Below the pieces are notes generated by a model, which was not told where the DNA came from, did no database searches, and saw nothing but the letters and a program-made list of their open reading frames with translations. This document shows positions 1-9,450 of a DNA stretch of 64,000 nt, piece after piece. The stretch comes from Panopea generosa. Lineage: Eukaryota; Mollusca; Bivalvia; Adapedonta; Hiatellidae. Position numbers and translations under genes: made by a program. Position 1 is the stretch's first letter, and the number at the start of each line of letters is the position of its first letter. The stretch spans positions 50,901,419 through 50,965,418 of the forward strand of contig CM055911.1 in NCBI GenBank assembly GCA_029582155.1. The letters are read 5' to 3'.

Positions 1-95
1 ACTGAGGTGCCAGGAAGCTTCCAGAACAAGTATTAATATTATGACATGTATGGGGATCAAACCCAAAACCTCTTGCACATGAGACATATAAAATA
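1..95 (-). mobile_element. SINE-A head fragment
   Basis: Reading the minus strand gives a tRNA-like B box (GGTTTGATCCCC) followed by the aagcttcc block seen in the full SINE-A copies. It is cut by the window edge. Confidence 0.6.
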
Positions 96-149
96 TCAAA
101 GGGACTTACTATTGCAGTTTGTACCAGTTGGACAAGTGTCAAGGAGGCA

Positions 150-255
150 TAGGAAGTAACAATGTGATGATGATGATGGTGGTGGTTATGATGATGATGA
201 TGATGATAATGATGATGATGATGGTGTTCATGATGATGATGGTGGTGGTTATGGA
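150..255 (+). repeat. (ATG)n/(GTG)n microsatellite
   Basis: Impure trinucleotide run of gatgat and ggtggt. It produces a methionine-rich open frame that is not a gene. Confidence 0.9.
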
Positions 256-427
256 TGTGACAGTGAAAATGTTGATGATGTTAATATATCAACAACAGAA
301 AATGATGCTTATCAATGAGTATTGTTTATACCATGAATATGAAGACATCTGTGAAAATTCAATGTTGAACAGTGTCTTTGTTTTCAACTACTTGTAGATC
401 GGTTGTTGTTTGTGAGCTGTGGCATTG

Positions 428-706
428 TTAACCCTTAACTCCATAGATACCAATTACAGAAGGCCTTTAAAAACAGTGCAGGAAGAGTTCAGATTGTTCG
501 TAACGAGCAATCTGAACACTTCCTGCACTGTTTTCAACTCTGTCAGTTAATATAAACATAATTCACCAAATAATTCAAAAGCCTTCTATATTAGAGGTGT
601 CAAAAAGCGTCTATATTAAAGGTATCCAAAGGCGTCTATATTAAAGGTGTCCAAAGGCGTCTATATTAAAGGTGTCCAAAGGCGTTTATATGAAGTAAAG
701 GATTAA
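428..706 (+). mobile_element. MITE-1, piggyBac-like (TTAA ends), expanded copy
   Basis: The element is bounded by TTAA on both sides. Its terminal inverted repeats begin TTAACCCTTAACTCCATAGA on the left and TTAATCCTTTACTTCATATA on the right (minus strand). TTAA target duplication plus a CCCTTT terminus is typical of the piggyBac superfamily. Inside is a near-perfect palindrome (about 475-535) built on GTGCAGGAAG and its complement. To its right a ~25-bp motif (aggtgtccaaaggcgtctat) is present about four times. The second copy (6739-6968) has this motif once. No transposase is encoded. Confidence 0.8.
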
Positions 707-741
707 GCCATCCTGGACTTCAACGCTTTGTACCAGATTAA

Positions 742-1215
742 AGTTTATAAAGAATTTGAGTTCATGCTAAATTGAGTTTATTTTCAATTCAATGGAAGCC
801 TTGCTTTTATTGTAACATGGATTTGGCTTGTTTGTTAGCCGAGTTTGAACTAACAGATTTTAACCAGCATCACGTCGTGGCTTTATTGCACTTACACATA
901 TCTAAGGCCAATTAAAATAAATGGTGGGTTTACCGTTTCGCTCAATCGATCAGTTTTTCATTTTATACCATTATTTGACTGATTTTTTTATGCCTATTCT
1001 TGCATCAGTTCTTCTTTGTGTAAATACATCACCAATGGTTTACATGATTTGTACACATCTGATAGAGTAATTGTGTTCAACTCTGTTCTCACAAAAAAAA
1101 ACAAGAGTTACAGTCTAGAATACCAGTACATAATAAACTTAAATTATAGCGCTGAAGCTGTACCAAAAGTAAACACTTTTTCACGACGACTTGTACAATA
1201 ATATATATAACTTAC
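742..1215. other. no recognisable feature (downstream CACNB intron)
   Basis: AT-rich intron sequence. I looked for the next CACNB exon, which should start in phase 2, and found none. Small open frames here have no exon-like composition. Confidence 0.5.
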
Positions 1216-1346
1216 GTTGGATTGTTTTTCAATCTGCCGCCACTAAGTTGTTGTTTTATACTCTCCAGCTTGGCGGGACTGGGTATAAACCCGACGTCAC
1301 AACCTTCCTTTACTAATCTTCCAATCCACCAGTCATTGTTAAATTT
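1216..1346 (-). CDS. CACNB: CACNB exon: second part of SH3 domain
   Basis: This internal exon has 131 nt. It opens after a pyrimidine-rich acceptor ending TTTAG (AG at 1347-1348) and closes at a GTAAGT donor (1215 down to 1210). It encodes 43 residues plus two bases. The reading begins [15 protein letters not shown], then [15 protein letters not shown], which is the hallmark of the CACNB SH3 domain; vertebrate subunits have [16 protein letters not shown] and G/A-F-I-P-S-P. The tail after LESI ([13 protein letters not shown]) leads into the variable HOOK region and is not conserved. The 5' boundary falls exactly where the vertebrate genes have one, after the HIKE motif. The donor is phase 2, so the next exon must complete an AC-initiated codon. 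No convincing next exon is found in bases 1-1215. Confidence 0.97.
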
Positions 1347-1423
1347 CTAAAGAAAAACAAATTCAATATTGATGATATACAGTACAACCTGTCTTTAGCA
1401 CCCAGTCAAGGGAAGGAGTGTAA

Positions 1424-1741
1424 GTACAGTCAAACTTGTGTAAGTGGTCACCTCTATTAAGCAGCCACCTGTCTTATGCAGCCACTTTTTTTATTTCCCA
1501 TTTCTATGCCTTCAGAGTAAATTAACATGTATTAAGCAACAACTTGTCTTAAAAGGCCACTTTTGCTCATTCCCTTGACTGGCTGCTTAAGACAGGTTTG
1601 ACTGTAGTCATTTAAGACAGGTTGTTGTTTAATACAGGTTACTTTGTTCTGAAAGTATAGAAATGGAAATAGCAAATATGGCTGCTTAAGACAAGTGGCT
1701 GCTCAATAGAGGTGGCCACTTACACAGGGTTTACTGTATAT
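1424..1741 (+). mobile_element. MITE-2 full copy plus inverted partial copy
   Basis: Termini read acagtcaaacttgtg on the left and gcttaagacaggtttgactg on the right near 1605. This gives an inverted repeat around a ~180-bp element without a coding frame. Bases 1606-1741 repeat part of the element in the opposite orientation. Other copies are at 22993-23174, 28621-28792 and 34289-34440. Confidence 0.75.
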
Positions 1742-1871
1742 ATATGTATAAGTAACTTTTTCACAGACTAGAAATTATTTAGTCACATCACCAGCTCCAC
1801 TCAAATGTCAATTTACAATCATATCAACTTGTTATAAATTTGTTATTATTAAATATAACTAAATATAAACT

Positions 1872-2106
1872 AAGGCTATAACAAATTAATTACTAGATTA
1901 TCATCTCCGTCCAACCCCTAATTATTTATGACGCCCCAACCCTTTTTATTTTCATAAAAAATTAAAAATATAAAAAATTTAAAAAAAAATAAAAATTAAT
2001 AAAAAACATCAAAAAATTTAAAAATAAAAAATAAAATTAGCCCTACCTCCCTGTTTTTAAGAAAAATTTGGATGATAATCTAGCAGTTTATAATGGCCTT
2101 AAATTA
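1872..2106 (-). mobile_element. MITE-3 copy
   Basis: The outer ends (taacaaattaattactagat and its complement near 2075-2100) form a terminal inverted repeat around a poly-A/T-rich core. The same element occurs in the other orientation at 58129-58325 and as a partial at 36360-36495. No coding capacity. Confidence 0.65.
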
Positions 2107-2468
2107 AAAATTGTATCAAAATATATTTTGCATTTAACTTAAGCCATTTATGGAAAAACTAATGTGCAAGCGCAGAGGTCTATCATATTTTACACCAAAT
2201 TAATTTTGAAGAAATAGTCTTTTTTAAGTTTTTTTGTTGTTGTTTTTTCCCAAGAGACAGCTGTCATTTCTAAGGCAGCTATCTGCACAACAAACAAAAG
2301 CATCAAACATCAAAGCAAAGAGTTGTGATTTTTTTTATATTCGTGTACTAATATAACATTGCACTGTGGGTAAAATGATGTAGTTTAACCAGCTGCGCAA
2401 AGTTTATATATCAATGAATAGAATATTATTTTCATCAAATATTCTAAAATCTAAAACTTTTTTCTTAC

Positions 2469-2591
2469 TTCTTTTATGTGTAAAAAGTCTTTCACGCTAA
2501 AAGACACAGTATGTCCTGGCGCTGGAGAATGTTCATCACCCGTCCCATCATACGACACATTTGTGCGAACAGCAAATGCTACAGGTTTCGT
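2469..2591 (-). CDS. CACNB: CACNB exon: start of SH3 domain
   Basis: This internal exon has 123 nt (41 codons, phase 0 at both ends). It is flanked by a TTGCAG acceptor and a GTAAGA donor. It encodes [16 protein letters not shown], then a variable acidic and glycine-rich stretch, then [13 protein letters not shown]. In the CACNB family [12 protein letters not shown] begins the SH3 domain and KDFLHIKE immediately precedes the KYNNDWW segment, which is supplied here by the next exon 1122 bp downstream. The variable part between the two blocks (about residues 17-30 of the exon) matches the position of the loop that differs most between vertebrate paralogues. Length, phase and boundaries all match the family. 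Confidence 0.98.
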
Positions 2592-3035
2592 CTGCAATAT
2601 CAAATCTCTTGATTATTCAAGATAACAAATGTGTAACTTTGTAAAAACATTATCTTTAACTCATTGAACAGATTTGTTCTTTCCTGATTTTGGGCCATAC
2701 CAACTGTCATTTAGATTTCGTGGAAATAAGATTTTACCAATGCAGATCCAGTAAGTGTTCCACATAGTTAAATAAAATTTGCGCAAACAAAATTTTATTT
2801 CTCGCTACAAATACACCTTTCAACTATCAGAGATTACTACTCATTTAGGGACATTGCTTTATTACTCGAAACCAAATTGTATTTACTTAAAACTGCAGAA
2901 CAAAGTTCATGACCAACCATTACAGAGACTGTGGTTGGGTGAAGATTCGAACTCACAACCCGTTTACTATTACTCATCAATTCAAATTAATATTATGCTT
3001 TTGTTGTTTCCCTATGTTTAATGCATATAATATCA
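2592..3035. other. CACNB intron, unique sequence
   Basis: Short AT-rich intron between the two SH3-side exons. A fragment around 2910-2965 has a SINE-like gattcgaactcacaaccc block, suggesting a degraded tRNA-derived insertion. Otherwise I see nothing. Confidence 0.5.
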
Positions 3036-3187
3036 ACTTACCCTAGCTTTATCAAGCTGGGACAAAGCCTGTTTTTCTGTTTCCTTGTGCTTAAAGCCTA
3101 TAATATCAACTTACCCTAGCTTTATCAAGCTGGGACAAAGCCTGTTTTTCTGTTTCCTTGTGTTTAAAGCCTATAATATCAACTTAC
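3036..3187 (-). repeat. tandem duplication of exon 3' end and splice donor (73-bp unit)
   Basis: Two extra copies of a 73-bp unit lie directly downstream of the CACNB exon that ends at 3188. Each unit carries the last ~45 bases of the exon, the GTAAGT donor and ~20 bases of intron. Donor cores are at 3182-3187 (true), 3109-3114 and 3036-3041, exactly 73 bp apart. The copies differ at only a few positions from each other and by a few more from the exon, so the duplication looks recent. Confidence 0.9.
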
Positions 3188-3304
3188 CCTAGCTTTATCA
3201 AGCTGGGACAAAGCCTGTTTTGCTGTTTCCCTGCGTAATGCCTCCCCCTCTTCATCTAGGGATATGTCAGATGATGGCTGGCTGTAGTTTGAATCCTGGG
3301 ACCC
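3188..3304 (-). CDS. CACNB: CACNB exon: conserved region N-terminal to SH3
   Basis: This internal exon has 117 nt (39 codons, phase 0 both ends). The acceptor is CTTTTCAG and the donor GTAAGT. It encodes GSQDSNYSQPSSDISLDEEG followed by a charged helix-like stretch (EALRRETAKQ, ALSQLDKAR). Vertebrate subunits have G-S-A-D/E-S-Y-T-S-R-P-S-D-S-D-V-S-L-E-E-D-R-E here and end Q-L-E/D-K-A-K before TKPVAF, so the match is close in both sequence and exon boundaries. This is the first exon shared by all inferred isoforms. Its 3' end and donor are copied twice more in the intron just downstream (3036-3187). Reading past the true donor gives R-V-S and then a TGA stop, so the extra donors cannot extend the protein. 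Confidence 0.97.
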
Positions 3305-3691
3305 CTGAAAAGACAACAAAATATTGGTCAGATCTCAATCAGTATTCCTTGCGAATTTAAGAACTAAAAACAGCCAGTAACGAAAATAAAAAAAAAATGT
3401 GCAAGTATTATTGTCAATGGATACTGCTAAAATAATTTCAGTTTTACTAATGTTATGCAAAAAAGTTGAAATAAAAATATTTAAATGAAATTAAATAATA
3501 TAAACTAACATAAATAAACTTTAAGGCCATCAATAAATATTCACTTGTTTGTTTCTCATACGCAGATTTCAAGTCAAACAACAACAAATATATTAATGAT
3601 AGAATGAAGAATAGAAAAAAAGATAGTTTAAAAACTGAATTGAATTGAACTTTAATATTCAATATTTCTATTTGCAACTTTTTCCGCTTAC

Positions 3692-3760
3692 CAAAGAGTA
3701 CTGATGCTCTAACAGTCGGGTTGTCTCCCCTGGACCCTCGTAGTGATGAGCAGTTACCAT
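3692..3760 (-). CDS. CACNB: CACNB candidate alternative first exon, short form (23 aa)
   Basis: This open stretch of 23 codons starts with ATG (G at -3 and G at +4, a good initiation context). It is preceded by an in-frame TGA four codons upstream (3770-3772) and ends at a GTAAGC donor in phase 0. It lies only 387 bp upstream of the constitutive exon at 3304. The peptide is MVTAHHYEGPGETTRLLEHQ followed by YSL, and would splice directly to GSQDSN. Vertebrate CACNB3 and CACNB4 have a comparably short alternative N terminus joined at the same point. I see no residue match to those peptides, but first exons of this family are not conserved across phyla. Transcript support cannot be judged from DNA alone. 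Confidence 0.68.
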
Positions 3761-4261
3761 GACAATATGTCACAATACACTTAATATATATATATACTTT
3801 GGTGAAATCACTTTTGTAATCGTTTTCTTAAACTGTTGTTTTTTTTTTACTGTTTTTTGTTTGTTTTTTCAGTTTATTTTTTTACTTTTATAACTCATAG
3901 TGCATCGCACTACCAAGGAACTAACAAAAATAAAATTTATGGTTAATTTGTCATTATATCCCTAAAACACAGAGATTTTGTATTCAGACTGATAAATTCA
4001 CTTCATTATAAACAAACAAAAAAATTACATGTAATTATAACACACGACTATTATTATCTCCCTTTAATGGGACATCAACAAAGTACACTTTCATAAAATA
4101 AATCACCACGATTTAATTACTAAAATTTACACAAGCAAGTGAAATTCATTCGTCAATTCAATATCCCTGTACTGGCACAAAATTACAACTTAAACAGTAT
4201 ATTAACAACACTAGTGAACTCAAAAACCTTAATTGCCTCCCTTTGCAAATATAAATTCACC

Positions 4262-4605
4262 AAGACCATTATAACTGAACTTCCAACTATTTTATAGCCT
4301 ACCTTTACCAGACAAAAAGTTTTTAACTAATTTTATAACCTCCCTTTACCAGACAAAAGCTCCCAACTACTTTATAGCCTCCCTTTACCAGACAAAAACT
4401 CCCAACAATTTTATAGCCTCCCTTTACCAGACAAAAACTCCCAACTATTTTATAGCCTCCATTTACCCGACTAAATCTCCCAACTATTTTATAACCTCCC
4501 TATACCAGACAAAAACTCGCAACTATTTATAGCCTCCATTTACCCGACCAAAACTCACAACTATTTTATAGCCTCCCTATACCAGACAAAAACCCAACAC
4601 CAATC
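4262..4605 (+). repeat. minisatellite, ~45-bp unit, about 7 copies
   Basis: Degenerate tandem units contain ttttatagcctccctttacc and agacaaaaactcccaact. Confidence 0.85.
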
Positions 4606-4954
4606 TTATTTGATTATTGCAGACAAGCTAATGCAATGTTTTCAGCTATTCCATCTCCCTCTACCAGCACAACATGATATCTTCTATCAGTAAATAAAAT
4701 TATCAAAACAAAATTAGCAAAAAGATAATATTTTAATTTTATACTAATTAATTTTAGGTAAATTGCAAGAAAGTTCAGTGTTTATATGAATCCCTCTAGA
4801 GTTTGTTTCCTTGGTAACAGCAGTCCTGAGTTTTGTTTGTGAGATGCCATTAGTCTAAACCTGGAATCAAATTTATGACCTCGTGAGGGGCTGACACTCT
4901 GTCTACTATAATAACAACCCCATAATCTTTACAACAATCACTTAGAGTATCATT

Positions 4955-5248
4955 ATTGATTGATTGAATATTTAGCGTCATTTTTATGCCATCGAGGGCT
5001 GACAGACAATCAGTTAACCTAACCAATGTTTCCTGGGATCCTGAAAGATTAACCAGTACTGGAGTACACCCTATCTCCACAAGTAACTGATAACTTTCCC
5101 ACCTGAATCAGCGGTGAGAGACAAATGATAAGGAAACACAATGTCGTATATAAATCATCACGAAGATTGTGGCTGGGCAGGGATTCAAACTCACAACCCC
5201 TGGATTGACAGTCAGACGTGCTAACGACTGAGTTAATAGGGCCAGGCT
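4955..5248 (-). mobile_element. SINE-B copy
   Basis: tRNA-derived element in minus orientation. The right end has a tRNA-like head (B box complement near ggattcaaactcac, anticodon-arm-like block, gctaacgactgagtt). The left end has the tail ttgattgattgaatatttag. The central part includes caagtaactgataacttt, shared with SINE-C. No function in the CACNB gene is apparent. Confidence 0.85.
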
Positions 5249-5357
5249 TATAGGCTAGAAACGTGTAACAATGAAGAACAGGAAAGACAATTTCAGAACC
5301 TCCTCTAAACATCATCTTTGAACACATATATACATACGGAAACAGAAAGCCAAACTC

Positions 5358-5677
5358 ACTCTAGCGGTGGTAGAGCGTCCGTCTCGCATGCAGAAGGTCA
5401 TAGGTTTGATACCTGACTGGGTCATATCAAAGACTTAATTATAATGGTACTAGAAGCTTCCTTGCATGCTAATCAGCATTTAGAAGATAATTCTAGGTCT
5501 GGTCAACCAACCAGTGTCAGTATAATGTGACTGGGTGGGGTATCATACCATGTTCTCCAGCGTGGCCATAATAATCCAGTGTGGCAGCCCTCGGAATACT
5601 GTCTCAAGTAAATACCATCATAATATGACTGAAAAATTGTTGAAAATGACGCTTAATTAACGTCATACAAAAACAAC
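5358..5677 (+). mobile_element. SINE-A copy
   Basis: The head tctagcggtggtagagcg resembles a tRNA A box and gtttgatacc a B box, spaced as in a Pol III promoter. The body contains gtgtcagtataatgtgactg, and the tail resembles gactgaaaaattgttgaaa. Confidence 0.85.
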
Positions 5678-6477
5678 ATTAAAGTCACTCGAGACAGTTA
5701 GAGGACAAAACTTATACATAAATGCAGTTATTTGGAGGTATATCATAAGAAACATTTAAATCCACTAAAAGGAAGAACAGAAAAACAGGTTTCTAAATCT
5801 CATTTGTTTCTGTTTCAAATATTTTTTAATATGTGAGTCACATTCAAACAGTCATAAAGCAAACAGTGGAAAACATTTCCAATATCAGACATCAAAAGTA
5901 ACAGTACATAGTGAATGTGTGATGGGATAAACAAATAGACAATTATACACAGACAGCAGCCTAAGTGCCATAGACAAACAGAAACAAGCCATAAATAAGA
6001 ATCGTGTAGATTTTGCTGTAAAACTGCTGCTGTCAGTTAGATACGTTAGCACCACAGACATCATAAGACAGATGGAAATAATCCATTTGCATTAATACTT
6101 TTGCACCCAGATATCTAAATATCAAGAGATGAAAGACTTTTTCTGTTTGGTAATTTGAATAAGACAAGAAACAGTTCCATCACTAGGTAGGGATAGTCTG
6201 TATGTGAGTTTTGATCAAGTCAACAAGTACTGGCTGAATCATGAGCATTCAAGGTCGGATGCGCCAAGTACTTGATTATTGACCAGCAGTCTAAAAACCA
6301 GTGATTACATTAGGGCATAATAAATTCATTTTTAGACGTTCATCTCATCGCCCGTTCTTTTTTTACCCAATCAAACAGGAATTTTATTGTCAAAAAAAAA
6401 ATAACTAAAAAACTAATGACTAATATGAACTTCAATTTAAATATCTGAAATAAATACAAAATAAAAAATAAAATTGC
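5678..6477. other. no recognisable feature
   Basis: About 800 bp of AT-rich intron. I see no exon, repeat array or element. Confidence 0.5.
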
Positions 6478-6705
6478 CGAAGGTCACAGGTTAAATCCCC
6501 AGCTCGGCCCGATACCTCTCAAAAAATAAACACTCCGTATTTTTTCTACCCAGGAAGCTGACTCAAGAGCGGTTAATATAAGCTCTGAGCTTTCAACGCA
6601 ATTGAGCCAAAATAAATTAGTATAAAGCGAGAGTAATTCATAATAAATTATAATGAGCTCTGTGCTTTCTTTGCAATTAAGCGCAAATAAATGTGTATAA
6701 ACTAA
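6478..6705 (+). mobile_element. SINE-F, partly duplicated
   Basis: Starts inside a tRNA-like head (aggttaaatccccagctcgg) and continues with gactcaagagcggtt and agctctgagctttcaacgca. The end is an agccaaaataaattagtata tail, of which a second version follows directly. Related copies are at 29164-29355 and 31800-31958. Confidence 0.7.
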
Positions 6706-6738
6706 ACCCAGGAACAATGATTAGGAAAACTGAACATG

Positions 6739-6968
6739 TTAACCCTTTACTCCATAGATATGCATTTTCACGCACCAATCACAGAAGGCCTTTGAAAACA
6801 GTGCAGGAAGAGTTCAGATTGCTCGTGACGAGCAATCTGAACACTTCCTGCACTGTTTTCCACTCTGTCAGTTAATATAAACATAATTCACCCATTGCTG
6901 ATACGTAGTGAATTAATGCTTTCAATATTAGAGGTGTCCAAAGGCGTCTATATGAAATAAAGGGTTAA
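6739..6968 (+). mobile_element. MITE-1, piggyBac-like, standard copy
   Basis: TTAA-bounded, 230 bp. Terminal repeats are TTAACCCTTTACTCCATAGA on the left and TTAACCCTTTATTTCATATA on the right (minus strand). The internal palindrome at about 6800-6860 has arms of roughly 25 bases around a ctcgtgacgag centre. Same orientation as the 428-706 copy. Confidence 0.82.
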
Positions 6969-7700
6969 ATAACAGAAACACTGTTAAAAAAAAGCTGAAA
7001 ACCCCAAAACATACAGACAAACTGACTTTAATTAGTTAACCATCAGTTTTAACCAGAACTTAAGATGATCCATCAAGAAAATGTCTTTGATGAAAGACAA
7101 GAAAATGTTGTCTTCGTACATATTTTTACCCATATGTGTATACCCAATCTTCCGTTTAACAATACTGTATGAAATTCATGTTTTACAGAGTAAAGGCCAT
7201 AAGATATAGAATACTTTGAAATAGAGCTGAAAAATCCATATGACATGAATAATTCAAGAGTTTCTGGTCTAATATAATATGACACCCAAGTTAGATATGT
7301 GATTGCAGATTCGCCTTTATGGAAGTGAAGAGTTGAGTTGAATAAGACAGCTGGCAAGGATTTCTGCTAGAAACTTTATACAAGTATGAGGTGTGTAAAA
7401 AAAATATGCGGACTTGTAATATTTTCAACATGAATAAAAATTATATTGCCATAACAAGTAATATTTCCTCTACGCAATTGCCCAATTTTGTATCTATAAC
7501 GAATACAGTGATGTAGCAACAACACTAGAAAATACACATGTAATTGCTACCCAGAAGAGTCCAATGACTCAACAACGTCAAATTTTTGAACGACCTTTCA
7601 CCAGCCAAATCACATCTTGCCAAAGTACCCACCGGGCTCTTGGAAGCACTTCATACATGTCTTTTTGCCCATTTATCACACACATCTCTGTATCTCTCTC
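6969..7700. other. no recognisable feature
   Basis: AT-rich intron sequence with nothing I can identify. Confidence 0.45.
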
Positions 7701-7707
7701 TTTCTTA

Positions 7708-8090
7708 TCATGGTTCCTGGGATCCGCTAGGCAGTATAACCAGTACTAGACACACGTTATCTCTGCATACTTCCCCACATATTCAAAGGTTGGACACTCA
7801 TGGCAGTAGAATGAAGACCTGCAGGGCTGGAAAATTCCACTCATCTGCTCACCATGAAGAGTGAACATTTGGCCAGGATGAGTCAGATTTAAGAAACTGA
7901 CCTTAATATATCTTTGATTTTAAGCATTCAATTAAAAATGTTGGAAAGGGAGGACGAGTAGCTTTTATCACAAATTTCAAGCCCTGGACCACAAGAGCTT
8001 TCAACACAAAGTCTGTGGCCAGATGGAGTTTTAAACTCAAGACACCTGCATTGACAGTCAGACACTTTACTGACTGGGCCAGAAGTTTAT
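7708..8090 (-). mobile_element. degraded SINE-B-like fragments
   Basis: Blocks at 7710-7770 (cctgggatccgctaggcagt, cttccccacat) and 7990-8085 (gtggccagatggagttttaa, cattgacagtcagac) match the body and head of SINE-B or a close relative. They are separated by unrelated sequence. Confidence 0.45.
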
Positions 8091-8261
8091 TACAGATTTA
8101 TAAGTAGCTTTGAAAGAATAGAATGCAAATGGTGACTAACTTCACTTATTGATTTTTTTAAAGACTCTTCAATCCTTGACATTGTAGTTTTATGCTGATT
8201 GAAAAAAAAAACAACACACAACATATCAACAACTTAATATGCAGAATGAACAACCTAATTC

Positions 8262-8365
8262 CTGCGAAACTTCAGAGGGTTTGTCACCTCCTGCAACACG
8301 CAAGAGCTACAGAGGTTTTACTCTTGCCATCACTCATGTGACACCTCAGACCCACTCATGGGGGT
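8262..8365 (-). mobile_element. SINE/LINE-G fragment
   Basis: On the minus strand this contains gagtgatggcaagagt and, about 40 bases on, an aggaggtgac block. This is the same order as in the larger copy at 44925-45385. Confidence 0.5.
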
Positions 8366-8756
8366 AGACATACTTTAAGTTAGATAAGAAGATGCACGTA
8401 ATCTAAAGAAAAGGTACCTTTGCCATGAAACACAAATCAGAGAGATAAAACAAGCATTCGTAATGAGGTAATTAACCAAATATGCATGGCAGGCAATTCT
8501 TACATTACGTTCTATCTAACTGTAGATTTTGTTGTTCTGAGTGCTGAACACAAGCTGTAGAAAACAATGAACAAAATAATATAAGATGTGCTTTTCTTAG
8601 GAAATCGCTTATATTGGATGCAGTCCTAAAAAATGGGAAATTTACTATTAGAAATAAGTGAAGGTAGTTGGGTTTATAAGAAATATGTGAGTGTGTGTGT
8701 GTGGAGGGGGGGGGGGGATAAGACAGTTATCTCCCCTAGAGTACTGAGCCTACAGT

Positions 8757-9064
8757 TGATGTATTTAGCATCATTTTCAACTTTTTTTCAGTTATATGGT
8801 GACAGTGCCTACTTGAGACAGTATTCTAAGCATTGCCACACTGAAGTATCATACCATGGACACATATGGTATGATACCCCACCCAGTCACATTATACTGA
8901 CACCGGTTCAACCAGACCTAGAACTTTCCTCTAAATGCTGAGCATCAAGCAAGGAAGCTTCAAGTACCATTTTTCTTAAAAACTGTGGTATGACCCAGCC
9001 GGGGATCGAAAACACCACCTCCCGCATGTGAGGCGTATACTTTACCACTTGACCATCGCTGCGG
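8757..9064 (-). mobile_element. SINE-A copy
   Basis: Nearly complete, minus orientation. The tRNA-like head is at 8995-9064 and the tail (gcatcattttcaac) at the left. The body carries cacattatactgacaccgg. A G12 run lies just outside at 8706-8717. Confidence 0.85.
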
Positions 9065-9204
9065 TTGCCTACAGTTTAGCTTGACTTCAGAATTGTTTAG
9101 CTAGAAGTTTTGCCAATCACTTGAGTTAGACCAGAACTAGGTCCTAACTTACTTGATACAGTAATTACTAAATTTATTTCAGATACAGCTCACAGGTTGT
9201 ATAA

Positions 9205-9450
9205 AATGTTCTTGAGTCTGCTTCCTGATTCTAGATTTTTGTATTTTTGAGATGCCATTGGGTTAAGCTAGGGATTGAACCCGCAACCTTTAACAGAACT
9301 GCCAACACTCCATCGAGTACATTAACCCCCCACACACATACACACACTAACATGCTTACTGCGTATTGTATATGAGAGGCAACCATGCGAAAATTTGGAT
9401 CAAACCTGCAACCTCTAGTATGAACTATCAACACCCCTAGCGACATACAC
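9205..9450 (-). mobile_element. SINE-D, two tandem heads
   Basis: Two tRNA-like heads follow each other (B-box complements gggattgaacccgcaacctt and ggatcaaacctgcaacctct), each followed by a gccaacact-like anticodon region. Relatives are at 21612-21745 and 60440-60572. Confidence 0.6.

Noticed and set aside
112-230. Next CACNB exon before a GTAAGT donor at 106-111 (minus strand)
   Set aside because: The possible peptide has no similarity to the HOOK or GK region and merges into a trinucleotide microsatellite, with no acceptor in the needed phase.
119-397. 92-codon methionine-rich frame
   Set aside because: It is produced by the ATG microsatellite.
3453-3773. 106-codon minus-strand frame starting MTYCHGN
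   Set aside because: It overlaps the candidate short first exon in another frame and becomes low-complexity. The ATG at 3760 with its phase-0 donor is the better reading.
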